A stretch of 64,000 bases of DNA from Bacteroidales bacterium (GCA_035299085.1 DATGXG010000048.1:62001-126000), one strand, 5' to 3'; numbered from the stretch's first letter, positions 50,863-61,559 are shown. Numbers and translations: made by a program. Notes: generated by a model not told the origin, from the letters alone.

Positions 50863-53800
50863 ATGAAAATTAACCGATCATCTCAAGGCAAAAGAGTTAT
50901 TATCACGCTGGCGATCATAATGTTTTCGCTTGCCACTTTTGCCCAGGTAACGTTCAAAAACGGAGTACGCACCGGCCTCATCAAGGTGAAGTTTACCCCT
51001 GAAATGGCAGCAACTGTTTCGCAAAAAATGAAAACAGCCATGCATACAGAGGCTTATTCAACCGGGATCAGTACGTTTGATGCAGTAGCCCGAAGTGCAA
51101 AAGCTTCTAAAATGTACAGGCTGTTTGATTATGATCCGAATTTTGAATCAAAACTCCATAAACACGGATTGGATTTGTGGTATATAGTGGAGATAGACAC
51201 GGCACAGGATCCGCGATCGGTGGCCATCCAGTTTAACTCACTAAAGGGGATTATCACTGCAGAACCGGAACATGAAAAGGTACTTGGTCCTTATTCAGTG
51301 ATCAAATACAAAGCAGGAATAGCGACAAGTGATGCCCTGCCCTTCAACGATCCCCTTCTTAAAGACCAGTGGCATTATGATAATGCCGGGCAACTCGGCA
51401 TCGGTGATGCGGATATAAACCTGTTCAACGCATGGAAGAAAGCAACGGGCAGGTCCGATATCATAGTTGCCGTGCATGACCAGGGAGTGGATGTAACGCA
51501 CGAAGACCTGAAGGATAATATGTGGATTAACCAGTCTGAATACACAGGCACCAAAGGAGTTGACGATGATCAGAACGGTTATGTCGATGATATTTACGGA
51601 TACAATTTTGCTTTGCGGAAAGGCGCTATCGATCCGGGATACCACGGGACACACGTAGCAGGGACTATTGCAGCCGTGAACAATAACGGTAAGGGAGTCT
51701 GCGGAATAGCGGGTGGAAACGGTACAGGTAACGGGGTGAAGATCATGTCGCTCCAGATTTTCGGAGGTGATGCACTGTATGAGAAGACTTATATTTATGC
51801 AGCCAATAATGGTGCTGTAATTTCACAGAACAGCTGGGGATACCAGGAACCGGGAGTTTTTGATGTATCCCTTCAGGACGCGATTGATTACTTTGTGGAT
51901 GAAGCCGGTGACTACCCGGGCAGTCCCATGAAAGGCGGCATTGTCATATTTGCCGCAGGAAATTATAATATGGATGGGGAATGGTATCCGGGGTATTATG
52001 AAAATACCCTTTCCGTAGCCTCAATAGGTCCCGAATGGAAAAAAGCAAGCTATTCGAATTACGGAACCTGGGTTGACATATCGGCCCAGGGTGGCGATAC
52101 GGAGGCCTACGGCTCAAAGGGCGGTGTGCTGAGCACTATTCCTGGAAACCAGTATGCTTACCTCGAGGGAACTTCAATGGCATGTCCCCATGTTTCCGGT
52201 ATTGCCGCACTGGCACTGGCAAACAGTCCGAAACAAATCACTAATTCTGCCTTATGGAATTTACTGGTTACCGGAGTACGGGAAATAGAAGAATTCAATC
52301 CCGATTTCACCGGCAAACTGGGCAGCGGGGCAATAGATGCCGACCTTGTAACTCGTACCGACATGTCAAAAGCGCCTGCGGCAGTGACCGGCCTTGCTGT
52401 TGATGCCATGGCACAGGACCTTGCCATTTTATCATGGACTGTGCCTGCCGATGAGGATGACATTCAACCGCTGAGCTTTGAATTGTACTATTCAAATCAG
52501 CCCCTGGTAAAAGAAAACCTTGCAGCTGCACGCAAAATCGAGATACGGAATAACCGGAAAACCGGTGAAGCATTTACATATGAAATAAACAACCTATCTC
52601 CCCTTACTCAATACTATTTTGCACTTACCTCATCCGACAGGTGGGGAAATATTTCAGATATTTCCAATGTGGCAACCGGAACTACAAACCAGGGCCCATC
52701 CATCAATGTGGATGAAAACAGCCAGGCCATAGATCTTTCCATTGATGCTTCAAAGGCATCTGCCGCCACGTATGACATCACCATTCTGAATGAAGATATA
52801 GGGTTGCTCCGGTGGAAATATTTCATGAGACATAAAGAAGTCACAGCAGATGTTAATTCGGCTAAAATTCATTACCCGGTTTCAGGCACATTAAGTGCGA
52901 AACCTGTAATTGGAAGACTCACAGCAAATCCTTCACCTAAGGCTGTTAAAAATTCCGGTCCGGCAGTTTCAGCATTTACTTCTTCTGAAAAAGCCCTGGC
53001 TTCCTGGCCCACAAATATTATCGGGGAAACGGATATCCGATTGACTAATTCTGCTGCAGGAAAATTCTATATTTCTGAAGAAGAAGGCTTCAATCTCACG
53101 GGTGTAAGATTGTACCTCAAACATGATCCGGTTAACGGACCGGTGATCATTGAAATTTACAGGGGGAATCAGCTTCCTTCAAAGGAGAACCTTCTTCTTG
53201 TACAGGAATACACTAACTGGAATAATTCTGAAACCTTCGCTGACATAACCCTCCAGGAACAGCTTTTTTTCAATAAAGGAGAAAGCTTTTGGATCGTTTA
53301 TCATGTTCCGGCCGGCAACCTTTTCCCGCTTGGAATCGGTTATGAAACGCAGGATGACGCTTCGGCAAACTGCCTGATCTCTTTTGATATGGGCAAAAAG
53401 TGGCAAAGCCTGGAGGAGGCTCTCGGATCAAAAGATTTTGCATATGTTATGGCTGCCAGAAGCGATTACGGATACCCGGGAAACTATATGACCCTGACAC
53501 CTGATTCGGGAGATATTGAAGGAAACTCCCGTGATACCGTGTTGCTTTCAGTTGACGCATCCGCTCTCGTTAACGGTAGTTATTCCGCCAATGTAGTGCT
53601 CAGTTCAAATGATGCCGTAAAGCCTCAATTCAGGGTCCCGGTAACATTTACAGTTACAGGCCAGAAACCGCTGATTAAACCGTTGGATATTCAGGATTTT
53701 GGTCCTGTTTTCAGCGGAAAAACCAAAACCATTGATCTTTTAATCGAAAATACAGGGTATGGTAATTATACGGTTTCGGACTTCACAATTGACAATGCAG

Positions 53801-56800
53801 AATTTACATTGCCCGAAGGAAGTCCCTGGCAGGTAAAAGCCCGCTCTTCAGAATTGGTAAAAATTCAGTTTACTCCTGCCCATATCGGAAATTGCAACGG
53901 CTTGCTTCATGTAAGCAATGGTATAAACGCGTTTGACATTCCGCTGTTTGGTACCGGGATTGAAACATCAAAAATTGAAGTAAATCCGGCATTGCAATCG
54001 TTGAATGATGTTACAATCGGTGATACACTTCATGCACAGGTGACAGTTGCCAATACCGGCAAATACCCCCTTAAGTATTTCATTCCGGGCTTCGATACAA
54101 AGGATATCAGCACCAACTGGCCGGCCGCTTATCACAAGTATGGCTACAAACTTCGTTCAAACCGCGATGGAGAAACAGATCCTATTCCTTATGAATTTGA
54201 AGATATTTCTTCGACCGGAAAGAATATTACTTCTGAGATCAAATCGGAATATAATTATTATTCATTGAACCTCGGATTTGATTTCCCTTACTATAACCGG
54301 GTGATGCACACCATTTACATTGCCAACAAAGGATTTACCACATTTGACAACACAGTGAATCCCATTAACATACCGATACTAAACAATAGCTGGAGTCCCA
54401 AAGGTTACATTTCACCCCTGGGAGGCTATTTTAACTATGAATTTGTAAACGGACAGGTGTATTACAAGACGTATCCTGACCGTATCATCCTCCAGTACGA
54501 CAAAGTGGGTGACGGGTACAATGGTACAGTCACTGCTCAAATGGTGATTCATTCCAACGGAAATATCAGGTTCTATTATGATGACATGGGATACGATGCC
54601 AATGGCCAGGGTTCACTTACCATTTTGATGGAGGACTATGATCAGACAGACGGGATCATGGTACATAACTGGTCAAATCCGGTTGAGTTGCACAGCGGGC
54701 TGGCGATTGGTTTTGATTACCCGGGTCCGGATATTATTACGGAAATTTCAAATGGCTCGGGCTTTGTAATGCCGGGGAACTCGGCAACAATCGACATAAC
54801 CCTGTCGACAGCATCTCTTGTTGAAGGAACCGTGAACCGGTATCTCAATGTCATAAGCAATGATCCCTCGAATTCACAATGCAATCCGCTTGTCCGTATT
54901 AACATCACTAAAGGCGGGAATGCGTTGCCCGCAGTCTCGTCTGACACAATTAAATTCGGAGATGTATTCAAAGGCGACAGTAAATCGAGGACAATTACAG
55001 TTAAAAACAACGGGACAGCTTCCTGTACTGTAAATGCCTGTAACTGGACAAACGGAAAATTTTCAATTAGCGGAGTATTACCGGCAATCGTAAAACCCGG
55101 ATTATACAGCACCTTCACCATCCATGTTCCATCTGTTAATTTAGGCCCTGTAGAAGATCATCTTGTCCTTTCTTATAATGACGGATCACACGACACCATT
55201 TACGTTAATGCCCGCATAGTTGAAGCTCCTGACATTCTTACGGACCTGTCGGCAATCCATGCCGGCCTGAACCGGGGTGAAACCGCTGAATATCCTTTCG
55301 GAATAAAAAATACAGGAGCCGGTGCACTGGAAGTAAGCGTTGTTGGAAAGGACTGGCTGTCATTCACTACTGAACAGAACCCGGACGCAACGGGATATGC
55401 TTTTGAAAAGAGCAATTCAGGCGGAGTGTACCAGTGGACTGATCTGTTTGAGAATGGTGGTATACACCTTCCAGTGGCCAAAGATCCGACAGATAAGGAA
55501 CAGTTCTTCAAAAAAATCGGGCTTCCCTTTGCATTTGAGTTTTATGGCAAGCCATATGACTCACTTAAGATTGCTGAAAACGGAGTGGTAACTTTCGACC
55601 AGGATCCGGAAGTAAGCTTCTTCACCGACACCATTCCCACAACCATGTTCACCGGACCGTCGATTATGCCATGCTGGTCGTTTGGCGGATTCGACTTTGT
55701 TAATTACAATCCCGATGAAATCGGTATTTTTTATCAGGCAGACACGAACAAGGTAGTCATTGAATGGAGGTACATTCTTGATAATTTCGGAATGGGTGAT
55801 CCTTTCTCATTTCAGCTTATGCTTTTCCGCAACGGAAGCATGAAATTCCTTTACAAGCCTGAATTGGGTAAAGTTGACGCCATAACAGGCTTTGGTGCTG
55901 TAGGTCTCCAGGAAAACAGCGGCAACGGTTTCATGATCAACGATCACATGGCACTTGATCATGGTGATGGTCTTGTCTTCACAGTGGTACCGGTACCCGG
56001 TTACCTTGTCGATCCCGGGGCTACATTGAACGGCACAATAACACTGGATGCCCGTGAAATTTTTGCCGGGAACCATATAGCGGATCTTCAGGTGATTTCT
56101 AATGTTCCTTCGAAAGAATCTCTTTTAAAGCCTGTTGATCTTACAGTAACAGGAAGCATAAGTCTGGAAATGCCCGATACAACAGATTTCGGAGAACAAA
56201 TCACCTATTCGGACGAATCAGGAATTCACAATTATTTCACTGACCTGGTTATTAAAAATGACGGCGAAACTCCCCTTGAAATCACCAACATTTCAATGTC
56301 CGAAGAAACGCAGCCGCTTGCATTGATGCTTTGGACTGAGGGGAACGAATGGTTCCCGGGCTATTGGGATTACGTATTCAATATATTCTCACCCATGGCA
56401 TGGGAAACACCGGTTTACAAATTGATGCCCGGAGACAAGCTGAATGCAAGGGCAGCTTTTTACCCTGAATCAGAAGGTGATTATATTAACGATGTAATCC
56501 TCACCACAAATGCCGGCGAAATGCGTTTTACGTTAAAGGGAAAAGCATTGGCAGCACCCGTTCTCGAAGTGGATCAGACACCGGTACAAATTACGATGAT
56601 ACAGCCAACCGAATCAGCTGATCAATCCATTGCCTTTAACAATATCGCAGGAGGATCAGAACTGAGCTACCGGATCGGAATAGAGTATTTCAGGCCTGTT
56701 GAGAATATAATACCTTATGAAAAATATGTTCAGGGCGATTCCATAACAAATCTGAAAGCAGTTCCCGCATTATCCTCACAATTGAAAGTTCCTGAAAGCG

Positions 56801-58314
56801 GTAATTACAACCGGACTTTGAAGTACACTGAAAAAACTTCTCCTGACGGATTCCTGGGTACAGGCGGAGTGGCACCCTTCTCACTTGCAGTTAAATTCAA
56901 TGCCGGAACGAGCAGTTTCAACCTCAGCGATGTGGAAACATGGTTTAAACCTGAAACTACGGAATCAGGAACCATTGCGGCCGAGATCAGGGCCGGCGGA
57001 ACCAATATTGTGAACTCAAAGGTGCTGGCACAGGGATCGGCTGTTTATACAAGCAGTGAAGAGGATAATACAGGGTATATACTTACAATACACATGGACG
57101 ACACAGCATTTATTTATCCCGGCGAAGATTTCTACGTGATTATAACTTATCCTCTAGGCATTGCTCATCCGCAGGGATATGTAGATCGACAGGCGCAGAT
57201 GGCAGGCCGTTACCTTTATTCGGATGAAGGAGCATGGTTTGACCTGCAGGATATTTATTCGTATAAAAAGTATGGATGGCTGATCCGGGCGCATGAAATG
57301 ACACCGGTGGCCGGATCATGGCTGACTGTTGTTTCGGATACAACAGGAACCCTGACCATGGGTGAAACCGACAGTTTGAAACTTGTTGCTGACGGCCGGT
57401 TTGCACAACGGGGTACTCAGCATGCCAATGTGGTTTTCCGGTCGAATGATCCGTACCATGCCGAAGTAAAAGTGCCTGTTGAACTGCATCTGAATGATGC
57501 CCCACAGTTCTTTAACAGTCCCGGCCAGGTGTACATGAATGAAAATTCATCACGCACAATCAAAATTGATGTAGTGGATTTGGAGGGAAATGCATTCACC
57601 GTTAAGTCAAAGGAAAACTATGGCAATGCATCCATGTCGTTTGAAGACGGTGTTATGACCGTCCAGCTTAATGCATCTTACGGAGATGAAGGAGAACACG
57701 AATACACCTTTGTGGCTGAAGATGAACAAGGCGCCGCCAGGGAACATGTTTTAAAAGTAACAGTAGGTAATACAAACCAGGCACCTGTTTATATTGGTGC
57801 CGCAAATGCATTTAATTTCCATAAGACAAATGATGTAACTGAATTCTCAATTGAAAGCCTGTTTGCCGATCCCGACGGGGACCCGTTCACATTTACAGCC
57901 ACAAGTGAGGATGAGTCACTAGCCAGAATTTATACTTCAGACGAGGGCATCATGGTTAAAACACTGGCAGTAGGTACAACATCCTTTACATTTACACTCA
58001 CCGACAATCATGGAGCGGTGAATGTAGTGACAATGGAAGTCAGCGTGGATAATGCTTCGGCGGTTAATGATGTGACTGAAAAGCCGGTAATTATCTATCC
58101 GAATCCTTCAAAAGGATTGGCAACAATTGTGGCAAGAGATAAGGCCATAACGGGCATACGGATTTCAACCATACTTGGTGAAACCATACGGTTAATTCCG
58201 GCGGATAAGCAGGAAGAAGTTGAACTTGATCTGACTTCTCTTCCCCCAGGTACCTATATGATTGAGGTTTTGATGAATGAAAGAAGACATATAATGAGGA
58301 TTGTCAAAGAATAG
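50863..58314 (+). CDS. Giant T9SS-secreted subtilase (S8 peptidase) with multiple choice-of-anchor domains
   Basis: 2483 residues from the ATG at 50863 (MKINRSSQGKRVIITLAIIM, signal). The catalytic domain (about 180-500) has Asp206 in VHDQGVDVTHEDL, His261 in HGTHVAGTIA and Ser438 in GTSMACPHVSG; the inserted VDDDQNGYVDDIYGYN resembles calcium-site loops. Then a fibronectin-III-like domain (PAAVTGLAVDAMAQDLAILSW). Next come about seven beta-sandwich units with the 'choice-of-anchor'/ASPM style DFG-x-V or -DFGEQ- and NTGxxxL openings (for example LDIQDFGPVFSGKTKTIDLL, IKFGDVFKGDSKSRTITVKN, DTTDFGEQITY). Two cadherin/Ig-like units (NQAPVYIGAANAF) and a type IX sorting domain follow (VIIYPNPSKGLATIVARDK, PPGTYMIEVLMNERRHIMRI). 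Cell-surface attached or secreted protease, substrate unknown. Confidence 0.94.
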   Translation: MKINRSSQGKRVIITLAIIMFSLATFAQVTFKNGVRTGLIKVKFTPEMAATVSQKMKTAMHTEAYSTGISTFDAVARSAKASKMYRLFDYDPNFESKLHKHGLDLWYIVEIDTAQDPRSVAIQFNSLKGIITAEPEHEKVLGPYSVIKYKAGIATSDALPFNDPLLKDQWHYDNAGQLGIGDADINLFNAWKKATGRSDIIVAVHDQGVDVTHEDLKDNMWINQSEYTGTKGVDDDQNGYVDDIYGYNFALRKGAIDPGYHGTHVAGTIAAVNNNGKGVCGIAGGNGTGNGVKIMSLQIFGGDALYEKTYIYAANNGAVISQNSWGYQEPGVFDVSLQDAIDYFVDEAGDYPGSPMKGGIVIFAAGNYNMDGEWYPGYYENTLSVASIGPEWKKASYSNYGTWVDISAQGGDTEAYGSKGGVLSTIPGNQYAYLEGTSMACPHVSGIAALALANSPKQITNSALWNLLVTGVREIEEFNPDFTGKLGSGAIDADLVTRTDMSKAPAAVTGLAVDAMAQDLAILSWTVPADEDDIQPLSFELYYSNQPLVKENLAAARKIEIRNNRKTGEAFTYEINNLSPLTQYYFALTSSDRWGNISDISNVATGTTNQGPSINVDENSQAIDLSIDASKASAATYDITILNEDIGLLRWKYFMRHKEVTADVNSAKIHYPVSGTLSAKPVIGRLTANPSPKAVKNSGPAVSAFTSSEKALASWPTNIIGETDIRLTNSAAGKFYISEEEGFNLTGVRLYLKHDPVNGPVIIEIYRGNQLPSKENLLLVQEYTNWNNSETFADITLQEQLFFNKGESFWIVYHVPAGNLFPLGIGYETQDDASANCLISFDMGKKWQSLEEALGSKDFAYVMAARSDYGYPGNYMTLTPDSGDIEGNSRDTVLLSVDASALVNGSYSANVVLSSNDAVKPQFRVPVTFTVTGQKPLIKPLDIQDFGPVFSGKTKTIDLLIENTGYGNYTVSDFTIDNAEFTLPEGSPWQVKARSSELVKIQFTPAHIGNCNGLLHVSNGINAFDIPLFGTGIETSKIEVNPALQSLNDVTIGDTLHAQVTVANTGKYPLKYFIPGFDTKDISTNWPAAYHKYGYKLRSNRDGETDPIPYEFEDISSTGKNITSEIKSEYNYYSLNLGFDFPYYNRVMHTIYIANKGFTTFDNTVNPINIPILNNSWSPKGYISPLGGYFNYEFVNGQVYYKTYPDRIILQYDKVGDGYNGTVTAQMVIHSNGNIRFYYDDMGYDANGQGSLTILMEDYDQTDGIMVHNWSNPVELHSGLAIGFDYPGPDIITEISNGSGFVMPGNSATIDITLSTASLVEGTVNRYLNVISNDPSNSQCNPLVRINITKGGNALPAVSSDTIKFGDVFKGDSKSRTITVKNNGTASCTVNACNWTNGKFSISGVLPAIVKPGLYSTFTIHVPSVNLGPVEDHLVLSYNDGSHDTIYVNARIVEAPDILTDLSAIHAGLNRGETAEYPFGIKNTGAGALEVSVVGKDWLSFTTEQNPDATGYAFEKSNSGGVYQWTDLFENGGIHLPVAKDPTDKEQFFKKIGLPFAFEFYGKPYDSLKIAENGVVTFDQDPEVSFFTDTIPTTMFTGPSIMPCWSFGGFDFVNYNPDEIGIFYQADTNKVVIEWRYILDNFGMGDPFSFQLMLFRNGSMKFLYKPELGKVDAITGFGAVGLQENSGNGFMINDHMALDHGDGLVFTVVPVPGYLVDPGATLNGTITLDAREIFAGNHIADLQVISNVPSKESLLKPVDLTVTGSISLEMPDTTDFGEQITYSDESGIHNYFTDLVIKNDGETPLEITNISMSEETQPLALMLWTEGNEWFPGYWDYVFNIFSPMAWETPVYKLMPGDKLNARAAFYPESEGDYINDVILTTNAGEMRFTLKGKALAAPVLEVDQTPVQITMIQPTESADQSIAFNNIAGGSELSYRIGIEYFRPVENIIPYEKYVQGDSITNLKAVPALSSQLKVPESGNYNRTLKYTEKTSPDGFLGTGGVAPFSLAVKFNAGTSSFNLSDVETWFKPETTESGTIAAEIRAGGTNIVNSKVLAQGSAVYTSSEEDNTGYILTIHMDDTAFIYPGEDFYVIITYPLGIAHPQGYVDRQAQMAGRYLYSDEGAWFDLQDIYSYKKYGWLIRAHEMTPVAGSWLTVVSDTTGTLTMGETDSLKLVADGRFAQRGTQHANVVFRSNDPYHAEVKVPVELHLNDAPQFFNSPGQVYMNENSSRTIKIDVVDLEGNAFTVKSKENYGNASMSFEDGVMTVQLNASYGDEGEHEYTFVAEDEQGAAREHVLKVTVGNTNQAPVYIGAANAFNFHKTNDVTEFSIESLFADPDGDPFTFTATSEDESLARIYTSDEGIMVKTLAVGTTSFTFTLTDNHGAVNVVTMEVSVDNASAVNDVTEKPVIIYPNPSKGLATIVARDKAITGIRISTILGETIRLIPADKQEEVELDLTSLPPGTYMIEVLMNERRHIMRIVKE

Positions 58315-58320
58315 CAATAA

Positions 58321-58358
58321 ACAGTAAGGCGCAGGGGCATCTGCGCCTTACTGTTTTC
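58321..58358 (+). terminator. Strong intrinsic terminator after the subtilase
   Basis: Perfect 14-bp arms ACAGTAAGGCGCAG (58321-58334) and CTGCGCCTTACTGT (58341-58354) with a 6-nt loop, followed by TTTT. Confidence 0.95.
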
Positions 58359-58514
58359 TAATATTTGCTATGAATGAATGGCCGGAGTGGTTTGGAAATC
58401 TAATTTAGAATTTTTCCCGCTAATTAAGAAAAGAGAATTGGAAGGGAGTTAAATGGGCATGAGATATAATTCATTAAATTTGAGAATCCTGATGCGTTGA
58501 ATTAATCTATTCAG

Positions 58515-59609
58515 ATGAACCGATACCAGGTTCTGCCGGTTGATGAGCGCTATAACGATACAATGATTGATATCGTAAGGAATTCTCCTATCCATGCCGG
58601 CGGAATGACTCTTTATTTTGATAAATCGCCGGATCTCTTCAGAACATCTGAATTAGCCTATTCCGGATGCAGACATCTTGGATTTTTCGCAGATAACGAA
58701 TTGAAGGGATTTGCTTCGCTCGGATACCGGGAAGCCATCATAAACGGGCTGCTTCAGACGATATTTACTTTTTATAATTTCTATATTTTACCAGAGGCCA
58801 GGGGAATGCATTTTCCTGAAAAAGCAGCAAGAATTTTTTTACAGGAAGCATCTGAAAAAGCAAAATACGGCTATTACATTACAATGAAGGGAAACCGCAA
58901 TGTTGAATCCTTTGTAATCAGGCAGAACCATCCCTGGAGCCCGCCGTACGGGATCGCGGATGAACTGGTTGTTAAATCGATCATTTTCTCATTTCCATTT
59001 AAGAATACAACCAAATATAAAGTCCGCAATGCAACAGCCAACGACATACCTGAAATCGTGCGGCTTTTAAACGGGGAACAGGGTCAAAGGGATTTCGGAA
59101 AAAGAACCAGTGAAGAAGAATTTGAGCATAGCCTGGAAAAAAGATCATTGAGTCCTGCGAACTACTATGTTGCCGAGAATAGTAAGGGTAATATAAAAGG
59201 AGTTTGCCTTGCGTGGGATTGTTCATCATTCAGACGGACCATAGTGGAACGGTTTTCATATAAGTTCTATCCTTTACTTTACACATACAGGTTACTTGCC
59301 CACATAATTCCCATGGCACCTTTTCCGCTTGCCGGTGAAAGATTCAATGAACTGACAATAACCGATTATGCTGCTGAAGACAGGGATATCAACGTGATGC
59401 ATGCACTGCTTGCGGAGATTTATTACAGGAACCTGAACAGGAAGTATCATTTCATGAACTTTGCCAGTTGCCGGAATGATGATCTACTAAAAGCGGCTAA
59501 AGGGTTCCTGCACCTGGACATTATTTCGAATATTATCGTGTTCAATAACAATTCGGAACAGCCGGACTACACTATCCGGTTACCCTATATTGATATAGCC
59601 GGTCTCTGA
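58515..59609 (+). CDS. Tandem GNAT-domain protein
   Basis: 364 residues. The N-terminal GNAT-like half has GFFADNELKGFASLGYREAI, YNFYILPEARGMHFPEKAAR (acetyl-CoA site position) and YYITMKGNRNVESFVIRQNH. A second half begins KYKVRNATANDIPEIVRLLN with AENSKGNIKGVCLAWDCSS and ends IISNIIVFNNNSEQPDYTIR; its binding loop is less typical. Substrate unknown. The next gene (alpha/beta hydrolase) starts 1 bp after the stop, and the BtaA-like gene ends just beyond that, so a shared lipid or amino-acyl context is plausible. No signal peptide; cytoplasmic. Confidence 0.8.
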   Translation: MNRYQVLPVDERYNDTMIDIVRNSPIHAGGMTLYFDKSPDLFRTSELAYSGCRHLGFFADNELKGFASLGYREAIINGLLQTIFTFYNFYILPEARGMHFPEKAARIFLQEASEKAKYGYYITMKGNRNVESFVIRQNHPWSPPYGIADELVVKSIIFSFPFKNTTKYKVRNATANDIPEIVRLLNGEQGQRDFGKRTSEEEFEHSLEKRSLSPANYYVAENSKGNIKGVCLAWDCSSFRRTIVERFSYKFYPLLYTYRLLAHIIPMAPFPLAGERFNELTITDYAAEDRDINVMHALLAEIYYRNLNRKYHFMNFASCRNDDLLKAAKGFLHLDIISNIIVFNNNSEQPDYTIRLPYIDIAGL

Positions 59610-59610
59610 T

Positions 59611-60459
59611 ATGATAACAGCCAGCAGACTCCCATTTTTTGATTGGTGCACCAGTAAAGAACTGATGGTTAAGGTGAGTGATCGGGTAAGCCTTAAGGTT
59701 TTCGCATTCATACCCGTTAACCTGAAGGGTAATTTTCCCTTTGTGATTGTTTCGGGACTTGCCACAATGATCGATAGTTTCCTTATTATTATCGGTGGCT
59801 TATCAAAGTTCCATCCTGTGTATTATGTTGAAACTAGGGACAAAACATCTTCAGTTATACAAGATGAGACCGATTATAGCATCCAGGCCATGGGGATGGA
59901 TGTTTCTGAAGTAATTGAAATATTGAAATTTAAGGATAAGGAATACTACCTGCTCGGTTATTCGCTTGGTTCGGCAGTAATAGCCGATGCTTACAGGCAT
60001 ATGAAAAGTAAGCCGCGGCGTGTTATTTTCATGGAACCCACGGCGGAATTTAATTATCCGGGCTGGAGCCTTTTTGTAATAAGGCATCTCGGAACTTCTA
60101 TATATTCAGTATTAAAACGGATTGCAAAATGGTATTTACTCAGGTTCGTTATTGATAAAAAACAGGACAGGCAAATGATGGTTATATCCTTTAATTCACT
60201 GGACCATGCTGATCCGGTAAAACTGAAGAATACAATACTTTCGGTGGCAGGTTATTCAATCTGGGACAGAATTACTGAAGTCAGGTGCCCTTCGCTCATT
60301 GTAGGCACAACCAAAGATGGGTTGCATAATGATGATCACCTAAAGAGAATGCTTAACTTGCTTGAAAAGGGGACTTACATTGATCTTGAAACAAACGAAC
60401 GGACGCATAATGAAGATATGGTTGATGTAATTACCCGGTTTATCTCATCCATGCAATAG
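59611..60459 (+). CDS. Alpha/beta hydrolase
   Basis: 282 residues. The nucleophile elbow is YLLGYSLGSAVIADAY. The preceding oxyanion strand is KGNFPFVIVSGLATMIDSFL, and the C-terminal part includes LIVGTTKDGLHNDDHLKRML with Asp, and ERTHNEDM with the catalytic His candidate. It has an aromatic/basic N-terminus (LPFFDWCTSKELMVKVSDRV) but no signal. Substrate unknown, probably an ester or thioester. It is translationally linked to the tandem GNAT gene (1 bp apart) and converges on the BtaA-like gene with 5 bp between stops. Confidence 0.88.
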   Translation: MITASRLPFFDWCTSKELMVKVSDRVSLKVFAFIPVNLKGNFPFVIVSGLATMIDSFLIIIGGLSKFHPVYYVETRDKTSSVIQDETDYSIQAMGMDVSEVIEILKFKDKEYYLLGYSLGSAVIADAYRHMKSKPRRVIFMEPTAEFNYPGWSLFVIRHLGTSIYSVLKRIAKWYLLRFVIDKKQDRQMMVISFNSLDHADPVKLKNTILSVAGYSIWDRITEVRCPSLIVGTTKDGLHNDDHLKRMLNLLEKGTYIDLETNERTHNEDMVDVITRFISSMQ

Positions 60460-60464
60460 ATGGT

Positions 60465-61538
60465 TCAAATCCGGATAAGATAGGTAGTATAAAACGGAAA
60501 CCTATCTGTACCGGTATTAACCATAGACTTTTCTATAGTTTTATCTTTCCCGACCCCGCCTGTCAAGTGGTCTTTCTGCAAATACCGGTAACAGATCCGG
60601 GTGCCTGGCCGGCAAGTACTTTTGATTAATTCAATTGAATGAAAAAACTCTTCCGGATTCATCCAGTCGCCGAGGTTTGAAAAGTGAATTTTATTAAAAG
60701 AAGAGGTATTCTTATCCTTCATTACTTCCCGGAACGAAATATGCCTGAATTCAATGTTATCCCGGTTTTTCTGAAGACGGTTTTTATTGCGGGGTTGCAG
60801 GTAATCTGGGTATGAATCTTCGGTTATACATTTCCCCAAAAGGAAATACTGGAGGAAGTAATTTGAAGATGCCGGAGTGCCTGTGCAAAATTCACTGAAC
60901 CGTCTGAAAAAGCGCTGGCCGGTATCTTCACCGGCATGGATCAGAGCCTGTTCACTCAGTCCGCGGTTTTTATATATCCTGGGATGAAAAGCAACCCTAA
61001 ATAAAAGTTGAAGGATTTTGCGGGATGCTATTTTTTTGGAAAACAAACTTTCCTGTTCAACAAGCGAATTACATCGGATCAGTGCTTCGAGGTTTTTCCG
61101 GCCGATGATAATATGGCCGGCAAGGCGCATTTTCCTGATATATTTTTCAAACCGGCCTGTATTGACTGCTCCCTTTAAAATATAATTGATGTTCCTCTGC
61201 CAGAAATTTTCCTCGGCATCGCTCAGGAATGGCCTGATGTATTTCTCAAAAACAGTAATTCTCTCAGATTCTTTTAGTGGGGAATATCCCAGGAACCGGG
61301 CATTCAGGGGAAAATCCACATAAAGTGCAGTAATCCATTTCAGCCGGCATAACATGATCTGCGAAAGAGAGCTATCGATGGCTGTTATATGTATATTGCT
61401 ATTCAGGCTTATCAATCCAAGAGGCACTTCGCCCCCGCTGGCAACCGAAAGAATATGATCACCATCATGAATATCCAGGACAGCCTGTTCGGTCAAAGGA
61501 TCTTCCTGTGATAATCCAAAGTCAAAAAGGTTTTTCAT
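60465..61538 (-). CDS. BtaA-like DUF3419 SAM-dependent aminocarboxypropyl transferase
   Basis: 357 residues. The SAM-binding core is DGDHILSVASGGEVPLGLIS with ITAIDSSLSQIMLCRLKWIT. The middle part is helical (EENFWQRNINYILKGAVN). The C-terminus has EFRHISFREVMKD, KIHFSNLGDWM and TRICYRYLQKD, typical of DUF3419. BtaA moves the 3-amino-3-carboxypropyl group of SAM to diacylglycerol, making the homoserine lipid that BtaB then trimethylates to a betaine lipid. No BtaB methyltransferase is in view. The neighbours (tandem GNAT, alpha/beta hydrolase) suggest a different modification of the product. It could also act on another acceptor. Confidence 0.87.
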   Translation of the reverse strand: MKNLFDFGLSQEDPLTEQAVLDIHDGDHILSVASGGEVPLGLISLNSNIHITAIDSSLSQIMLCRLKWITALYVDFPLNARFLGYSPLKESERITVFEKYIRPFLSDAEENFWQRNINYILKGAVNTGRFEKYIRKMRLAGHIIIGRKNLEALIRCNSLVEQESLFSKKIASRKILQLLFRVAFHPRIYKNRGLSEQALIHAGEDTGQRFFRRFSEFCTGTPASSNYFLQYFLLGKCITEDSYPDYLQPRNKNRLQKNRDNIEFRHISFREVMKDKNTSSFNKIHFSNLGDWMNPEEFFHSIELIKSTCRPGTRICYRYLQKDHLTGGVGKDKTIEKSMVNTGTDRFPFYTTYLIRI

Positions 61539-61559
61539 GGATTAGATAAATGGCTGCTT

